Assembly: GCF_037327425.1 (NCBI RefSeq)
Contig: NZ_CP147846.1
Location: 1,922,001-1,986,000, forward strand
DNA length: 64,000 nucleotides
Direction: 5' to 3'
From: Rhodococcus sovatensis
GTDB lineage: Bacteria; Actinomycetota; Actinomycetes; Mycobacteriales; Mycobacteriaceae
A program made the position numbers and the translations under genes. Shown here piece after piece: positions 34,166 to 42,984 of this stretch (the stretch's first letter is position 1; each line of letters opens with the position of its first letter). The notes below the pieces were generated by a model. It saw only the letters and a list, made by a program, of their open reading frames with translations, was not told the DNA's origin and searched no databases.

Positions 34166-34954
34166 TCACAGGTGATGAGTGTGAAGGTGCACGGTGACAT
34201 CGTGTATCCAGCGCCCAGTTTCTTCTGCGCTGAAAATATGCCCGGCCTCCGGATATTCCACCAGCTCTGCATTCGGGATCAGGTGAGCGAGAGCTCGAGT
34301 GGTGGCTGGGAGGACGATCCGATCCTGTCCGGCAGCGACGACGAGAGTCGGAACATCGATAGCGCCGAGTAGACCGGTGATGTCGACGGACGCGGCGAGG
34401 CGGGCCTGATCGGCGCCGCCCTCGGGATAGTTCTCGAGCGTCGCGTCGATGGCCAGCGCCGCCGAGGCATCGTCGAGCTGAGCGAGTACGGCGGGGGACC
34501 CAAGGCTCACCAGATACTTGGCCAATGCGATGCGATCGACGTCGGCCAGGGTGATCCAGGTGTCGACCACCATGCGGATTTGCTGATCGGCGGAGGCGAA
34601 GCCCACCGTCAAGACCAGACCGGTTACTCGCTCGGGATGACGGATCGCTGCAGTGACCGCTACCGCCGAACCGAGAGACAGGCCGAGGATCGGAAAGCGG
34701 TCGAACCCAGCATCGACTGCCGCCGCGACAAGTGAATCGGCGAGCACATCGAGATCCAGCGATGCGGCGTCGACCGGCGTACCCCCGGAACCGGGATAAT
34801 CGATTCCAATCAGGCTGCGCTGTTCGGACATCGACTCGATGACGCCGGTGAAGTTCGCGGCGACAGAACCGCCCGCCCCGTGGGCCAGCACGAGTGGGGG
34901 ACCGTCGCCGACGATCACGACGTTGGGATCGGCGACGAGCTGAGTGATTGGCAT
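34166..34954 (-). CDS. Alpha/beta hydrolase
   Basis: 262 residues: oxyanion region LVLAHGAGGS, nucleophile elbow GLSLGSAVAV (Ser near 96), acidic residue in VVAAGQDRIVLP, and catalytic His in EYPEAGHIF. Substrate cannot be predicted. It converges on the PhyH gene, with four bases between stops, and is divergent from a MerR-type regulator whose palindromic operator lies in the 75-base gap, so it is probably under that control. Confidence 0.88.
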   Translation of the reverse strand: MPITQLVADPNVVIVGDGPPLVLAHGAGGSVAANFTGVIESMSEQRSLIGIDYPGSGGTPVDAASLDLDVLADSLVAAAVDAGFDRFPILGLSLGSAVAVTAAIRHPERVTGLVLTVGFASADQQIRMVVDTWITLADVDRIALAKYLVSLGSPAVLAQLDDASAALAIDATLENYPEGGADQARLAASVDITGLLGAIDVPTLVVAAGQDRIVLPATTRALAHLIPNAELVEYPEAGHIFSAEETGRWIHDVTVHLHTHHL

Positions 34955-34971
34955 AAAGTCAGACGCTAGAG

Positions 34972-34995
34972 GTTGACATTGGTGTCAAGGTCAAC
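34972..34995. promoter_or_regulatory. MerR-type operator between hydrolase and regulator genes
   Basis: TTGACA-TTGG-TGTCAA is a perfect inverted repeat (34973-34988), inside a wider GTTGAC...GTCAAC pair (34972-34977 and 34990-34995). The TTGACA also looks like a -35. It sits midway between the divergent starts at 34954 and 35030. Confidence 0.65.
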
Positions 34996-35029
34996 AGCGT
35001 GAGGCCCAGATCACGGACCGGAGGTAGCA

Positions 35030-35389
35030 ATGCTCATCGGTGAACTCGCGCGGCACAGTGGAGTGTCGACGCGATCGATTAGGTACTACGACGCCCAGGG
35101 CTTGCTGACCGCGCATCGGAATGCGAATGGCTACCGAGAGTTTGCTTCGTCGTCGATCGAGTCGGTCGCACAGATTCGATCATTGATCGACGCAGGCTTC
35201 TCGGTCGACACCATTCGAGAAGTGCTTCCGTGCGTGAACGGAACCAACGTCGACATGTGCCCGAGGGTGGTCGAACTCGTCCGACGAACACTTGCCGGAA
35301 TCGAGACCGCAATGGAGGATCTGGTGGACAAGCTGCAGCGTGTCGACGCTCTCCTTGCCAGTCAGCGCATCGCTCGACCGCGACTGTGA
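35030..35389 (+). CDS. MerR-family transcriptional regulator
   Basis: 119 residues. Winged helix LIGELARHSGVSTRSIRYYDAQGLL and the wing NGYREFASSSIESVAQI, then the long dimerisation helix. A CVNGTNVDMC pair of cysteines lies between helix and tail, which may be a metal or redox site but differs from mercury/zinc MerR patterns. ATG at 35030 after GGAGGTAGCA. Divergent from the alpha/beta hydrolase and followed 35 bases later by DinB. Confidence 0.9.
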   Translation: MLIGELARHSGVSTRSIRYYDAQGLLTAHRNANGYREFASSSIESVAQIRSLIDAGFSVDTIREVLPCVNGTNVDMCPRVVELVRRTLAGIETAMEDLVDKLQRVDALLASQRIARPRL

Positions 35390-35424
35390 TGTCGATGTCA
35401 GCCAGTGCGGGAGGAAGAAGGACG

Positions 35425-35943
35425 ATGACTGCAGGATTCGATTCGGAGCGCCCGCTCACCGGCGGCGAACGAGTACTTCTCGAAAACACTCTGGACCTTC
35501 ATCGTGCCGAGCTTGTGAAGGCCGTCGATGGCCTCTCCGACGCCGAAGCCCGTCAGAAGTTGGTTCCGTCGCTCACGACCCCGATATCGCTGCTCAAGCA
35601 TTGTGCTGTGGCCGAACGGATCTGGTTTCAGCGAACACTTGCAGGAATCGGCGCAGAGGACTGCAACGGTTTCGCCGTCACCGGTGGCGACGCCAGCTTC
35701 CACGTGACCGAGGATGAGCTCCTTGTAGACGTGATCGCCGAATTCGATTCGGCCTGCGATGTTTCAAGGCGCATCGCTGCGAAGTACGTCCTGGACGACA
35801 CAGGCCACCATCGCATCTTCGGAACGGTCAGCCTCCGTTTCATCTACTTGTTCATGATTGCCGAGTTGGCCCGACATGCGGGTCACGCGGACATTCTCGT
35901 GGAGCAGATCGAGGTCCGGTCGGGAGGTCGTGCGGCGCAGTAG
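35425..35943 (+). CDS. DinB/DUF664-family putative metal-dependent thiol transferase
   Basis: 172 residues with the four-helix DinB fold. Metal-binding histidines are in the expected places: LLKHCAVAERIWFQR (first His) and ELARHAGHADILVEQ (paired His). Members act as mycothiol- or bacillithiol-dependent transferases, fitting an actinomycete that makes mycothiol. ATG at 35425 follows GAGGAAGAAGGACG; the frame is open upstream but that part overlaps the merR gene. Confidence 0.87.
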   Translation: MTAGFDSERPLTGGERVLLENTLDLHRAELVKAVDGLSDAEARQKLVPSLTTPISLLKHCAVAERIWFQRTLAGIGAEDCNGFAVTGGDASFHVTEDELLVDVIAEFDSACDVSRRIAAKYVLDDTGHHRIFGTVSLRFIYLFMIAELARHAGHADILVEQIEVRSGGRAAQ

Positions 35944-36106
35944 CGCACCGTTGTGAGATGTACAGTCGTCCGGCCTTCGCGGGCGGTGGATGGTTCGTGT
36001 CCACTGAGAATATTGCGAGTTGCCGGGATACTGTTCCAAATCCGGCACCATGTGGGTTCGTCGGTGCTGGTGCAGACGACTCAATCCCGAACAGCAAGGG
36101 ACGCGC

Positions 36107-37744
36107 ATGACCGTAGTTGCGATATATCTTGTCATCACCTTCGGCCTTGGTGGACTCGCCATGGCCGTGCGCCTGCCTCCCTTGGTCGGATTTCTGACGG
36201 CAGGGTTCGTCATCAACGCATTGAACGTCGAGGAGGTTCCCCAACTCGCGACGATTGCCGATCTGGGCGTGACCCTCTTGTTGTTCGCAATCGGCCTCAA
36301 ACTCGACATTCGAATATTGCTGCGCCGGGAGGTCTGGCTGACCACGTCCGCGCACATGGTGATCAGCGTCGTCCTCGGCACTGTCGCGATGTGGCTCTTT
36401 GCCCTGATCGGTGTTTCGATGCTGGCCGGGCAGAGCCTGACGACGATTGCGCTTCTTGCCTTTGCGCTGTCGTTTTCCAGCACGGTGTTCGTGGTCAAGG
36501 TCCTCGAGGAGCGGGGCGAATCCCACTCGCTCTACGGTCGCGTCGCGATCGGCATCCTGGTGATGCAGGACATCATTGCAGTGATCTTCCTGACGGCCAC
36601 CAGCGGAACGCTGCCGAGCCTGTGGGCTCTGACTCTGGTGGGACTCTGGCCGCTCACTCGCGTTCTCCGAAGGATCTGGAGCGGACTCGGACACGGAGAA
36701 ATGCAGTCTCTGTTCGGCATCGTGATGGCTTTCGTGCCTGGCTACGCGTTGTTCTCTGCGCTCGGCCTCAAGGGCGACCTGGGTGCGCTGGTGATCGGCG
36801 TGCTGCTGGCGTCCCACTCAGCGTCGTCGGAACTCTCTCGTTCGTTGTTCCATATCAAAGAACTTCTGCTCGTGGGATTCTTCGTATCCATCGGGCTGAC
36901 TGGACTGCCGGACTTGCCCACCATCGGTGTCGCCGTGCTGATGTTGCTGTTCCTGCCGTTCAAAGCAGGGTTGTACTTCATCTTGTTCACGCTCATGAAG
37001 CTGCGACACCGTACAGCGCTGCTTGCCGGGTTGAGCCTGATGAATTACTCCGAGTTCGGCTTGATCGTTGTGGCGGTCGGGGTGACCAATGGTTTGTTGG
37101 CGCCAGAGTGGCTAGTGGAGATGTCGATCGCCGTGGCGTTGAGTTTCGTTGTGTCGGCGCTGGTGAACGGCCGCGGCCACCTGATGGTCGAGAAGATTGC
37201 GGCTCGGCTGCCTGCTCAAGACGAGCAAAGTCTGCACCCAGAAGAGCGCCCCAGCGACGCCGGTGATGCCGAAGTCGTTGTGATCGGAATGGGCAGAGTC
37301 GGATTCGCCGCGTACCAACGACTGACAAGTCACTACGAACTGCGAGTGGTCGGCGTCGATTACGACGGGCCCCGAATAGAACGTCTGGCTTCGGAGGGGC
37401 TGAGGGTAATCGAGGGTGACGCTACCGACCTCGACTTCTGGAATCAGTTGCGGCGCTCGGAATCCGTGCGCATTGCCGTACTCGCCATGCCTCGCCATGG
37501 CGCCAACGTCACCGCGCTCGCCTGTCTACGAGAGTCGGGGTTCAGCGGAAGGGTAGCGGCAGTGGCCCGTTACGACGACGAGGTCGAGTGGGCCACAGAA
37601 CACGGAGTGGACATCGCCTTCAACGTCTATGCAGGCGCAGGGCTGGAGCTAGCGGATCAGGTAGCGCAAGGTAGTCCGCCTGGCGTCATCGAATCCAAGC
37701 CTGACACTGCAGAGCCCGACGGGGGAGCGAACGGCAATGCTTAG
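36107..37744 (+). CDS. Cation:proton antiporter with TrkA-N (KefB-like)
   Basis: 545 residues. About twelve membrane segments (residues 1-380) of the CPA2 family, including LGVTLLLFAIGLKLDIRIL and LGALVIGVLLASHSASSEL. A C-terminal RCK/TrkA-N domain (VVVIGMGRVGFAAYQRL, GDATDLDFWNQL) should bind NAD(H). It moves potassium or sodium against protons. ATG at 36107 after AAGGG. Its TAG stop is shared with the left end of an IS630 element, which supplies the last G; the sequence beyond the element also begins with G, so the insertion changed no residue. Confidence 0.92.
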   Translation: MTVVAIYLVITFGLGGLAMAVRLPPLVGFLTAGFVINALNVEEVPQLATIADLGVTLLLFAIGLKLDIRILLRREVWLTTSAHMVISVVLGTVAMWLFALIGVSMLAGQSLTTIALLAFALSFSSTVFVVKVLEERGESHSLYGRVAIGILVMQDIIAVIFLTATSGTLPSLWALTLVGLWPLTRVLRRIWSGLGHGEMQSLFGIVMAFVPGYALFSALGLKGDLGALVIGVLLASHSASSELSRSLFHIKELLLVGFFVSIGLTGLPDLPTIGVAVLMLLFLPFKAGLYFILFTLMKLRHRTALLAGLSLMNYSEFGLIVVAVGVTNGLLAPEWLVEMSIAVALSFVVSALVNGRGHLMVEKIAARLPAQDEQSLHPEERPSDAGDAEVVVIGMGRVGFAAYQRLTSHYELRVVGVDYDGPRIERLASEGLRVIEGDATDLDFWNQLRRSESVRIAVLAMPRHGANVTALACLRESGFSGRVAAVARYDDEVEWATEHGVDIAFNVYAGAGLELADQVAQGSPPGVIESKPDTAEPDGGANGNA

Positions 37745-37756
37745 TGGTGCGAGCCG

Positions 37757-38206
37757 TTAATTCGTCGGGGGTAGTTGCCAGGCGGTCGGGTCGGCGAGGT
37801 AGAGCCCGCATGCGGTGTCGAGTGCATCTTCGGGGCTGCCGGTGAAGTCGCCGGTAGGCAGCATCGAATCTTCGTACTTGCCGTTGGACGCGAGGTGGAT
37901 CGCGAAGCCCCATCTGCTGGCTGAGCCGTTGTATCGCAGCCGCATCAGGCCCAGTACCGACTCGTCAGGTAGGACACCGTCGACATAGGCGAACGCTCCA
38001 CGAAACCGGACATCGACCCGCGCGAGTTGCGGCCACCTCGTACGGGCGTGGCCGCTGAGCTTGAGGCGCAACGAGCTTTTCGTCGATTCCGGTGGTGTCG
38101 GCACACATCCGATCGTGCCCGACCCTTGTGGACCACCCAACATTTCGCGGATCGTCGGCGTGCCGCGGCCCGAAACAGGTGTGACTCGAGTGTCCTCTCG
38201 AGGCAT
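37757..38206 (-). CDS. Hypothetical passenger protein inside the IS630 element
   Basis: 149 residues if started at the ATG whose CATG is shared with the transposase ATG on the other strand. The C-terminal part has a structured look: ARVDVRFRGAFAYVDGVLPD, LMRLRYNGSASRWGFAIHLASNGKYEDSMLP (in pieces), DALDTACGLYL. The part before residue ~45 is low confidence. It is divergent from the transposase, which is unusual for a one-gene IS630, and it ends inside the left inverted repeat region. Function unknown. Confidence 0.55.
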   Translation of the reverse strand: MPREDTRVTPVSGRGTPTIREMLGGPQGSGTIGCVPTPPESTKSSLRLKLSGHARTRWPQLARVDVRFRGAFAYVDGVLPDESVLGLMRLRYNGSASRWGFAIHLASNGKYEDSMLPTGDFTGSPEDALDTACGLYLADPTAWQLPPTN

Positions 38207-39347
38207 GAGTGACAAAGCCGCTCGACCCTCGGCCCGCCCCATCATCCTGTCCACCGCCGACCGTCAGGTTCTCGAACGCCGGGTGCGGTCTGGGTCGACA
38301 CCGCAGAAGATGGTGCTGCGGTCTCTGATCGTGCTCCTCGCCGCCGACGAACACACCAACTCTGCCATCGCCAGCGAACTCGACATCCATATCGACACGG
38401 TCCGCAAGTGGCGCACCCGGTTCCACCGCCACGGCATCGACGCCCTCGCCGACGCGCCACGGTCGGGCCGGCCACCGATCTACAACGCCACCGACATCGC
38501 CGCCGTGAAAGCGTGGGCGTGCCAGATCCCGGCCCATCACGACATCCCGATCGCCCGGTGGTCCACCCCCGAACTCGCCGCCCAGCTTGCTCGCGACGGC
38601 ATGACCGTCTCGGTCTCGACGGTGCGCCGATGGCTCGCCGAGGATGCGCTCAAACCGTGGCAGTACCGTTCCTGGATCGCTGTCCGCGACCCGAACTTCG
38701 AGGTGAAAGCATCTGTCGTTCTCGACTTGTACGCGCGCCGCTACGCCGGACAAGCATTGGGCAGCAACGACTTCGTGATCTCGGCCGATGAAAAGCCGTC
38801 GATCCAAGCCCGCGACCGATGCCACCCCACCACCGCCGCCGCCCCAGGCCGCCCGATGCGGGTCAGTCACGATTACCACCGTCGTGGCGCGCTCACCTAC
38901 CTCGCCGCCTACGACGTCCACGCTGCGCAGGTCTTCGGACGCTGCGAGGCCAGTACCGGCATCACCGAGTTCACCGCACTCGTCGATCAGGTCATGACGC
39001 GCGAACCGTACGCCTCCGCCGACCGGGTTTTCTGGGTCGTCGACAACGGATCCTCGCACCGCGGACAAGCATCGATCGACCGCCTCACCGACCGGTACCC
39101 GAACGCGGTCATGGTGCACACCCCAGTACATGCATCGTGGCTCAACCAAGTCGAGATCTACTTCTCCATTGTCCAACGGAAAGTACTCACACCCAACGAC
39201 TTCCCCGATCTCGCTGCCGTCGAGAACAGGTTGCACGCATTCGCCGAACGGTACAACCGCACCGCGGAACCGTTCGCATGGAGATACACCCGCCGCGAAC
39301 TGAACCGACAACTCGAACAAATCGACGAATCAGCCGCTGCGGCGTGA
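38205..39347 (+). CDS. IS630-family transposase
   Basis: 380 residues. N-terminal helix-turn-helix domains (NSAIASELDIHIDTVRKWRTRF; VSVSTVRRWLAEDAL), then the DDE catalytic core: FVISADEKPSIQARDR, VFWVVDNGSSHRG and WLNQVEIYFSIVQRK (in pieces). Intact, so the element may be active. ATG at 38205; the frame is open to 38061 but that part belongs to the opposite-strand gene. Confidence 0.95.
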   Translation: MSDKAARPSARPIILSTADRQVLERRVRSGSTPQKMVLRSLIVLLAADEHTNSAIASELDIHIDTVRKWRTRFHRHGIDALADAPRSGRPPIYNATDIAAVKAWACQIPAHHDIPIARWSTPELAAQLARDGMTVSVSTVRRWLAEDALKPWQYRSWIAVRDPNFEVKASVVLDLYARRYAGQALGSNDFVISADEKPSIQARDRCHPTTAAAPGRPMRVSHDYHRRGALTYLAAYDVHAAQVFGRCEASTGITEFTALVDQVMTREPYASADRVFWVVDNGSSHRGQASIDRLTDRYPNAVMVHTPVHASWLNQVEIYFSIVQRKVLTPNDFPDLAAVENRLHAFAERYNRTAEPFAWRYTRRELNRQLEQIDESAAAA

Positions 39348-39439
39348 CCCCCGACGAACTAACGGCTCAGACCACTTAGTCACTGTTGCACGTGTGCCCA
39401 CCGGTGAAACGACGCCCAGTAGGTCGCCATAGTCGCGAG

Positions 39440-40087
39440 CTACGCCTTGTCGTTTGCGCGTAGGAGATCCGCAACCGACCCATCCGCGATCGCGCGAAGG
39501 TGAGTGGTGATCTTGTCGATCGGCCAGTCCCACCACGCAAATGCCACGAGCTGGCTGACCTCGTCCGCGTCGTACCTCATGCGAATGACAGTGGCCGGGT
39601 TTCCACCCACGATCGCGTAGTCGGGCACATCCTTGGTCACGACAGCGCCGGTCGACACGATGGCCCCATGACCGATGCGAACTCCGGGCATTATCGTCGC
39701 GTTGCCGCCGATCCACACGTCGTTACCGACGACCGTGTCTCCGCGTGAAGGTAGGTCCGAGATCAGATCCGCATGTTCGCCCCAAGCTCCGCCCACTATC
39801 GGGAAAGGGTAGGTCGATACGCCGTTCATGCGGTGGTTCGCGCCGTTCATCACGAATGTGACACCCGTTGCGAAGGCGCAGAACTTGCCGACGAGAAGTC
39901 GATCCGGCCCGTAATGATGTGTGACATTTCGCGTTTCGAACTCGGTCGCGTGATCAGGATCGTCGTAGTAGCTGTACTCGCCGACCTCGATCAACGGGCT
40001 CGTGATGAGAGGCTTGAGAAATACCACCCGCTGCTGACCGGCGACGGGGTGGAGTTGTGTGGGATCAGGAGCACGTAGGACAGACAT
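39440..40087 (-). CDS. Vat/CatB-like xenobiotic O-acetyltransferase (hexapeptide repeat)
   Basis: 215 residues: left-handed beta-helix hexapeptide repeats (TVVGNDVWIGGNATIMPGVRIGHGAIVSTGAVV in pieces), catalytic-loop NGANHRMNGVSTYPF and the acceptor end IVGGNPATVIRMRYD. Relatives acetylate chloramphenicol or streptogramin A, and others act on sugars, so drug resistance cannot be assumed. ATG at 40087 gives the normal family length; an in-frame GTG at 40150 would add 21 poorly conserved residues. Confidence 0.87.
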   Translation of the reverse strand: MSVLRAPDPTQLHPVAGQQRVVFLKPLITSPLIEVGEYSYYDDPDHATEFETRNVTHHYGPDRLLVGKFCAFATGVTFVMNGANHRMNGVSTYPFPIVGGAWGEHADLISDLPSRGDTVVGNDVWIGGNATIMPGVRIGHGAIVSTGAVVTKDVPDYAIVGGNPATVIRMRYDADEVSQLVAFAWWDWPIDKITTHLRAIADGSVADLLRANDKA

Positions 40088-40376
40088 TCGACGAGAATAC
40101 GGGGCGCCCGGCTCCATGGATCCGGTGCCTGAATGGCTTGGGTCTGTCACTGGCCGTGTGTATTGACGTGCAGTGGCTTTGGCGATGGAACGCTAGACGC
40201 TCGATGTTGTGTAGGCCGCGACGGTGCGGTCTGCGGCGCTTTGCGCCACTCCCACATCGGCGCCCGCCGAGACGTGCGCATCCCGCCACACGTCGGCCAG
40301 TGGCACTGGTAATCCTGCATGTCAACACTCGTCGTATTGCCTTCAGTCCACGTCGACGACCTCTTGACTACCATAC

Positions 40377-40395
40377 ATAGGTTAGCCTAACCTAG
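40377..40395 (+). promoter_or_regulatory. Strong IdeR/DtxR iron box
   Basis: ATAGGTTAGCCTAACCTAG matches the consensus TTAGGTTAGGCTAACCTAA at 16 of 19, the best in the window. It is 51 bases before the ATG of the siderophore-interacting protein gene. Confidence 0.88.
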
Positions 40396-40445
40396 TGGAA
40401 ATAGGCCTCCTAGGGGTGCCGGACCAGCTACGAAGGTTTAGTCCA

Positions 40446-41276
40446 ATGAGTGTAATTCCGAAAGTACGACGTCCGAAGAGCCGCCGGATGACCGCCCTGG
40501 CAGTCACCGGCAACGTTCAACTCAGTCCAAGCTTTCGGCGAGTCAGTATGGGAGGCGAAGGCCTCGCCGACCTGGACTACGTCGGCTTCGACCAGACTGT
40601 TCGCTTGTTCTTTCCCAGAGACGGTCAGACGCAGTTGCGAATGCCGACAGTGTCCAATGACGCGTGGTTGGGGCAGTTCCTCCTCCAGCCGAAGTCCCGG
40701 CGTCCTTGGGTGCGCAACTACACCATCCGGCGGTTCAGGCCCGGCGACTCCGAGATCGACGTCGACTTCGTACGTCACGGAGACGCCAATCATGCATCCG
40801 TCGCCGGTCCGGCCTCGGAATGGGCCGAGCACGCGCAGCCGGGCGATCCGGTGGGAATCTTCGACGAGGGTTACACCTACTTGCCGCCATCGGATGCTCG
40901 GTGGCATCTGTTGGCGGGTGAGGAAAGTGCTGTACCGGCCATTTTGTCGATCCTGGAGTGTGTTCCTGATGATCTGCATGCCGAGGTGTTCCTCGAAGTT
41001 CCTCTAGCGTCCGACATCCCCGAGAAGGTGTACGCCCCGAAGTCCGCGCAGATCCACTGGACTATTCGCGATGACCCGAGCGAAGTGCCCGGGACCAAGC
41101 TGCTGGGAAAGATGAAGGATGCGACCCTTCCTCGGGGGAGGTTTTACACCTGGGTTGCCGGTGAACATAAGTTACCGACAGGACTGCGACGACATCTCGT
41201 CAACGAGCGAGGAATCCCGAAGTCCGACATCACCTTCGGTGGTTATTGGCGGGACGGTAAGAGTAGCCCAGGCTAG
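40446..41276 (+). CDS. Siderophore-interacting protein, FAD-binding ferric-siderophore reductase
   Basis: 276 residues of SIP family: FAD-binding barrel with RPWVRNYTIRRF, SIP-specific DVDFVRHGDANHAS (in part) and ASEWAEHAQPGD, NAD(P)H-like domain HLLAGEESAVPAIL and the C-terminal YTWVAGEHKLPTGLRRHL and GYWRDGK. It reduces ferric siderophore to release iron inside the cell. ATG at 40446 is preferred because the strong iron box would overlap any earlier start. It is far from the siderophore importer (6.2-9.7 kb) but has the same regulator type. Confidence 0.93.
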   Translation: MSVIPKVRRPKSRRMTALAVTGNVQLSPSFRRVSMGGEGLADLDYVGFDQTVRLFFPRDGQTQLRMPTVSNDAWLGQFLLQPKSRRPWVRNYTIRRFRPGDSEIDVDFVRHGDANHASVAGPASEWAEHAQPGDPVGIFDEGYTYLPPSDARWHLLAGEESAVPAILSILECVPDDLHAEVFLEVPLASDIPEKVYAPKSAQIHWTIRDDPSEVPGTKLLGKMKDATLPRGRFYTWVAGEHKLPTGLRRHLVNERGIPKSDITFGGYWRDGKSSPG

Positions 41277-41600
41277 TCCGCGCGAACAGAGCGGTCGGTG
41301 TCGAGAGGGTTCCGAAGATCCGATTGTCCGGGCTGTCGTAGTACAGGCGTCGTGCTCACCCTACGGCCGTCGAACCGACCGGAATCACCCTGCAACTGAA
41401 CGCCCCGCACCTCGCCGCCGACGTAGATGACCGTTGTTGCGCTCGTGTCGCGATCAGTAGAACAGCATCTTTGCAGCGCCCAACCATTGCGATGCCCGGC
41501 CCTAATGGGACTTGATCGGCGAGTCTTCGACAGTAGCGAAGTTAGTCGGAGAAAGCTGATCACCGAGCCGCTGGTGGGTGATAACTATATGGCCCCGGAG
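41277..41600. other. Gene-poor stretch before IS110
   Basis: No intact gene is supported. Minus-strand frames hold short coding-like pieces (TTVIYVGGEVRG; YYDSPDNRIFGTLSTP) that change frame, which could be a decayed gene. I cannot name it. Confidence 0.4.
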
Positions 41601-41609
41601 AGAAGATCG

Positions 41610-41763
41610 ACTCCTAAGGTTAGATCGTGGCCCCACCGGCCGGCGAGGGTTCCCAGAACGCTGATGGGGTGTCGTGCCAGTCGAGCACTGATCCATTAGG
41701 TCGCCGTCCGGATCCCTCGAGGCTCACCGCCAGTGACCGAAACGGACGTGAGGAGAACTGCCC
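41610..41763 (+). ncRNA. Candidate IS110 bridge RNA region
   Basis: Noncoding stretch between the estimated left end and the transposase GTG. In IS110-group elements this position encodes the bridge RNA that pairs with target and donor DNA. A stem CGTCCG / CGGACG encloses a ~33-base loop region here. No direct proof of transcription. Confidence 0.4.
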
Positions 41764-42984
41764 GTGATTTTCGTAGGAGACGACTGGGCCGAAGACCACC
41801 ACGACATCCACGTGATGAACGCCGACGGAAAACGTTTGGCGTCCCGCCGATTACCCGAAGGTCTGGCAGGCATCAGCGGGTTTCACGACGTGGTGGCCTC
41901 CCATGCCCGCGAACCTGCCGACGTCGTCGTCGGCATCGAAACCGACCGAGGCATGTGGGTATCGGCTCTGCTCGCAGCTGGATACACCGTCTACGCGATC
42001 AACCCGCTCGCCGCCGCACGCTACCGAGACCGCCACCACCTCTCGGGTGCGAAATCCGACGCCGGTGACGCCAAACTCTTGGCCGACCTGGTGCGCACCG
42101 ACCGACACAACCACCGCACCATCGCCGGTGACACCGCAGACGCCGCCGCGATCAAGGTGTTGGCCCGCGGGCACCAGAACCTGATCTGGTCCCGCAACCG
42201 ACAAATCAATGCACTGCGCTCAGCGCTCCTCGAGTACTACCCCGCCGCACTCGAAGCATTCAACAGTCTCCACCACCGCGACGCGGTCGCCGTCCTCTCG
42301 CGTGCCGCCTCGCCCGCCGAAGCGGCACACCTGAGTGCAGCGAGCATCCGAGCGATACTGAAAAGGGCAGGGCGGCAACGCAATATCGAATCACGAGCTG
42401 CAGAGATCCAAGCTGCGCTACGCACCGAGCACCTCGCAGCACCGCCGCCCGTTGCGGCTGCATTCGCGGCCACCACCCGCTCGGCGGTAGCGCTGATCGC
42501 GGAACTGAACCGTCAGATCGGCGACCTCGAAGCCGAACTCGCACGCCATTTTGAAGCACACCCGGACGCCGACATCTACCTCTCCCTGCCAGGACTCGGT
42601 GTCATCCTCGGCGCCCGGGTGCTCGGTGAATTCGGTGACGACGTCAACCGGTACACCACCGCCAAGTCTCGCAAAAATTACGCCGGAACGTCACCGCTGA
42701 CGATCGCGTCCGGCAAAAAACGGGCCGTTCTGTCCAGGCACGTGCGCAACCGGCGGCTCTACGACGCAATCGACCAATGGGCATTCTGCGCCATAAGCCA
42801 AAGCCCGGGAGCTCGCGCGTTCTACGACCAACACCGCACCGCCGGGGACCTCCACCACCAAGCACTCCGCGCGCTCGCCAACCGACTCGTCGGACTACTG
42901 CACGGCTGCCTACGACATCGCACCAAATACGACGAACACATCGCCTGGGCACACCGAACTGAACAACAACCCACCGCCGCTTGA
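41764..42984 (+). CDS. IS110-family DEDD transposase
   Basis: 406 residues. RuvC-like N-terminal domain (IFVGDDWAEDHHDIHVMN; VVVGIETDRGMW; KSDAGDAKLLADLVRTDR) and C-terminal transposase-20 domain (YLSLPGLGVILGARVLGEFGDDVNRY in pieces; KNYAGTSPLTIASGKK), where the catalytic serine would lie. Intact. Start GTG at 41764 with GAGGAGAACTGCCC before it. Confidence 0.94.
   Translation: MIFVGDDWAEDHHDIHVMNADGKRLASRRLPEGLAGISGFHDVVASHAREPADVVVGIETDRGMWVSALLAAGYTVYAINPLAAARYRDRHHLSGAKSDAGDAKLLADLVRTDRHNHRTIAGDTADAAAIKVLARGHQNLIWSRNRQINALRSALLEYYPAALEAFNSLHHRDAVAVLSRAASPAEAAHLSAASIRAILKRAGRQRNIESRAAEIQAALRTEHLAAPPPVAAAFAATTRSAVALIAELNRQIGDLEAELARHFEAHPDADIYLSLPGLGVILGARVLGEFGDDVNRYTTAKSRKNYAGTSPLTIASGKKRAVLSRHVRNRRLYDAIDQWAFCAISQSPGARAFYDQHRTAGDLHHQALRALANRLVGLLHGCLRHRTKYDEHIAWAHRTEQQPTAA

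Larger units (their letters stand above)
37742..39378 (+). mobile_element. IS630-family insertion sequence
   Basis: Ends are imperfect inverted repeats matching at 27 of 30 positions (left from 37743: AGTGGTGCGAGCCGTTAATT...; right, inverted: AGTGGTCTGAGCCGTTAGTT...). Both ends are flanked by TA (37742-37743 and 39377-39378), the usual target duplication of this family. The element carries a transposase and a divergent small gene. Confidence 0.85.

Noticed and set aside
37965..39320. 451-residue minus-strand frame opposite the IS630 transposase
   Set aside because: Gly/Arg/Val-rich shadow of the transposase with no domain; the shorter passenger frame at 37757-38206 is better supported.
39440..40087. 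Acetyltransferase as a streptogramin or chloramphenicol resistance gene
   Set aside because: The fold is right, but chromosomal actinomycete relatives act on many acceptors; resistance is not supported by sequence alone.
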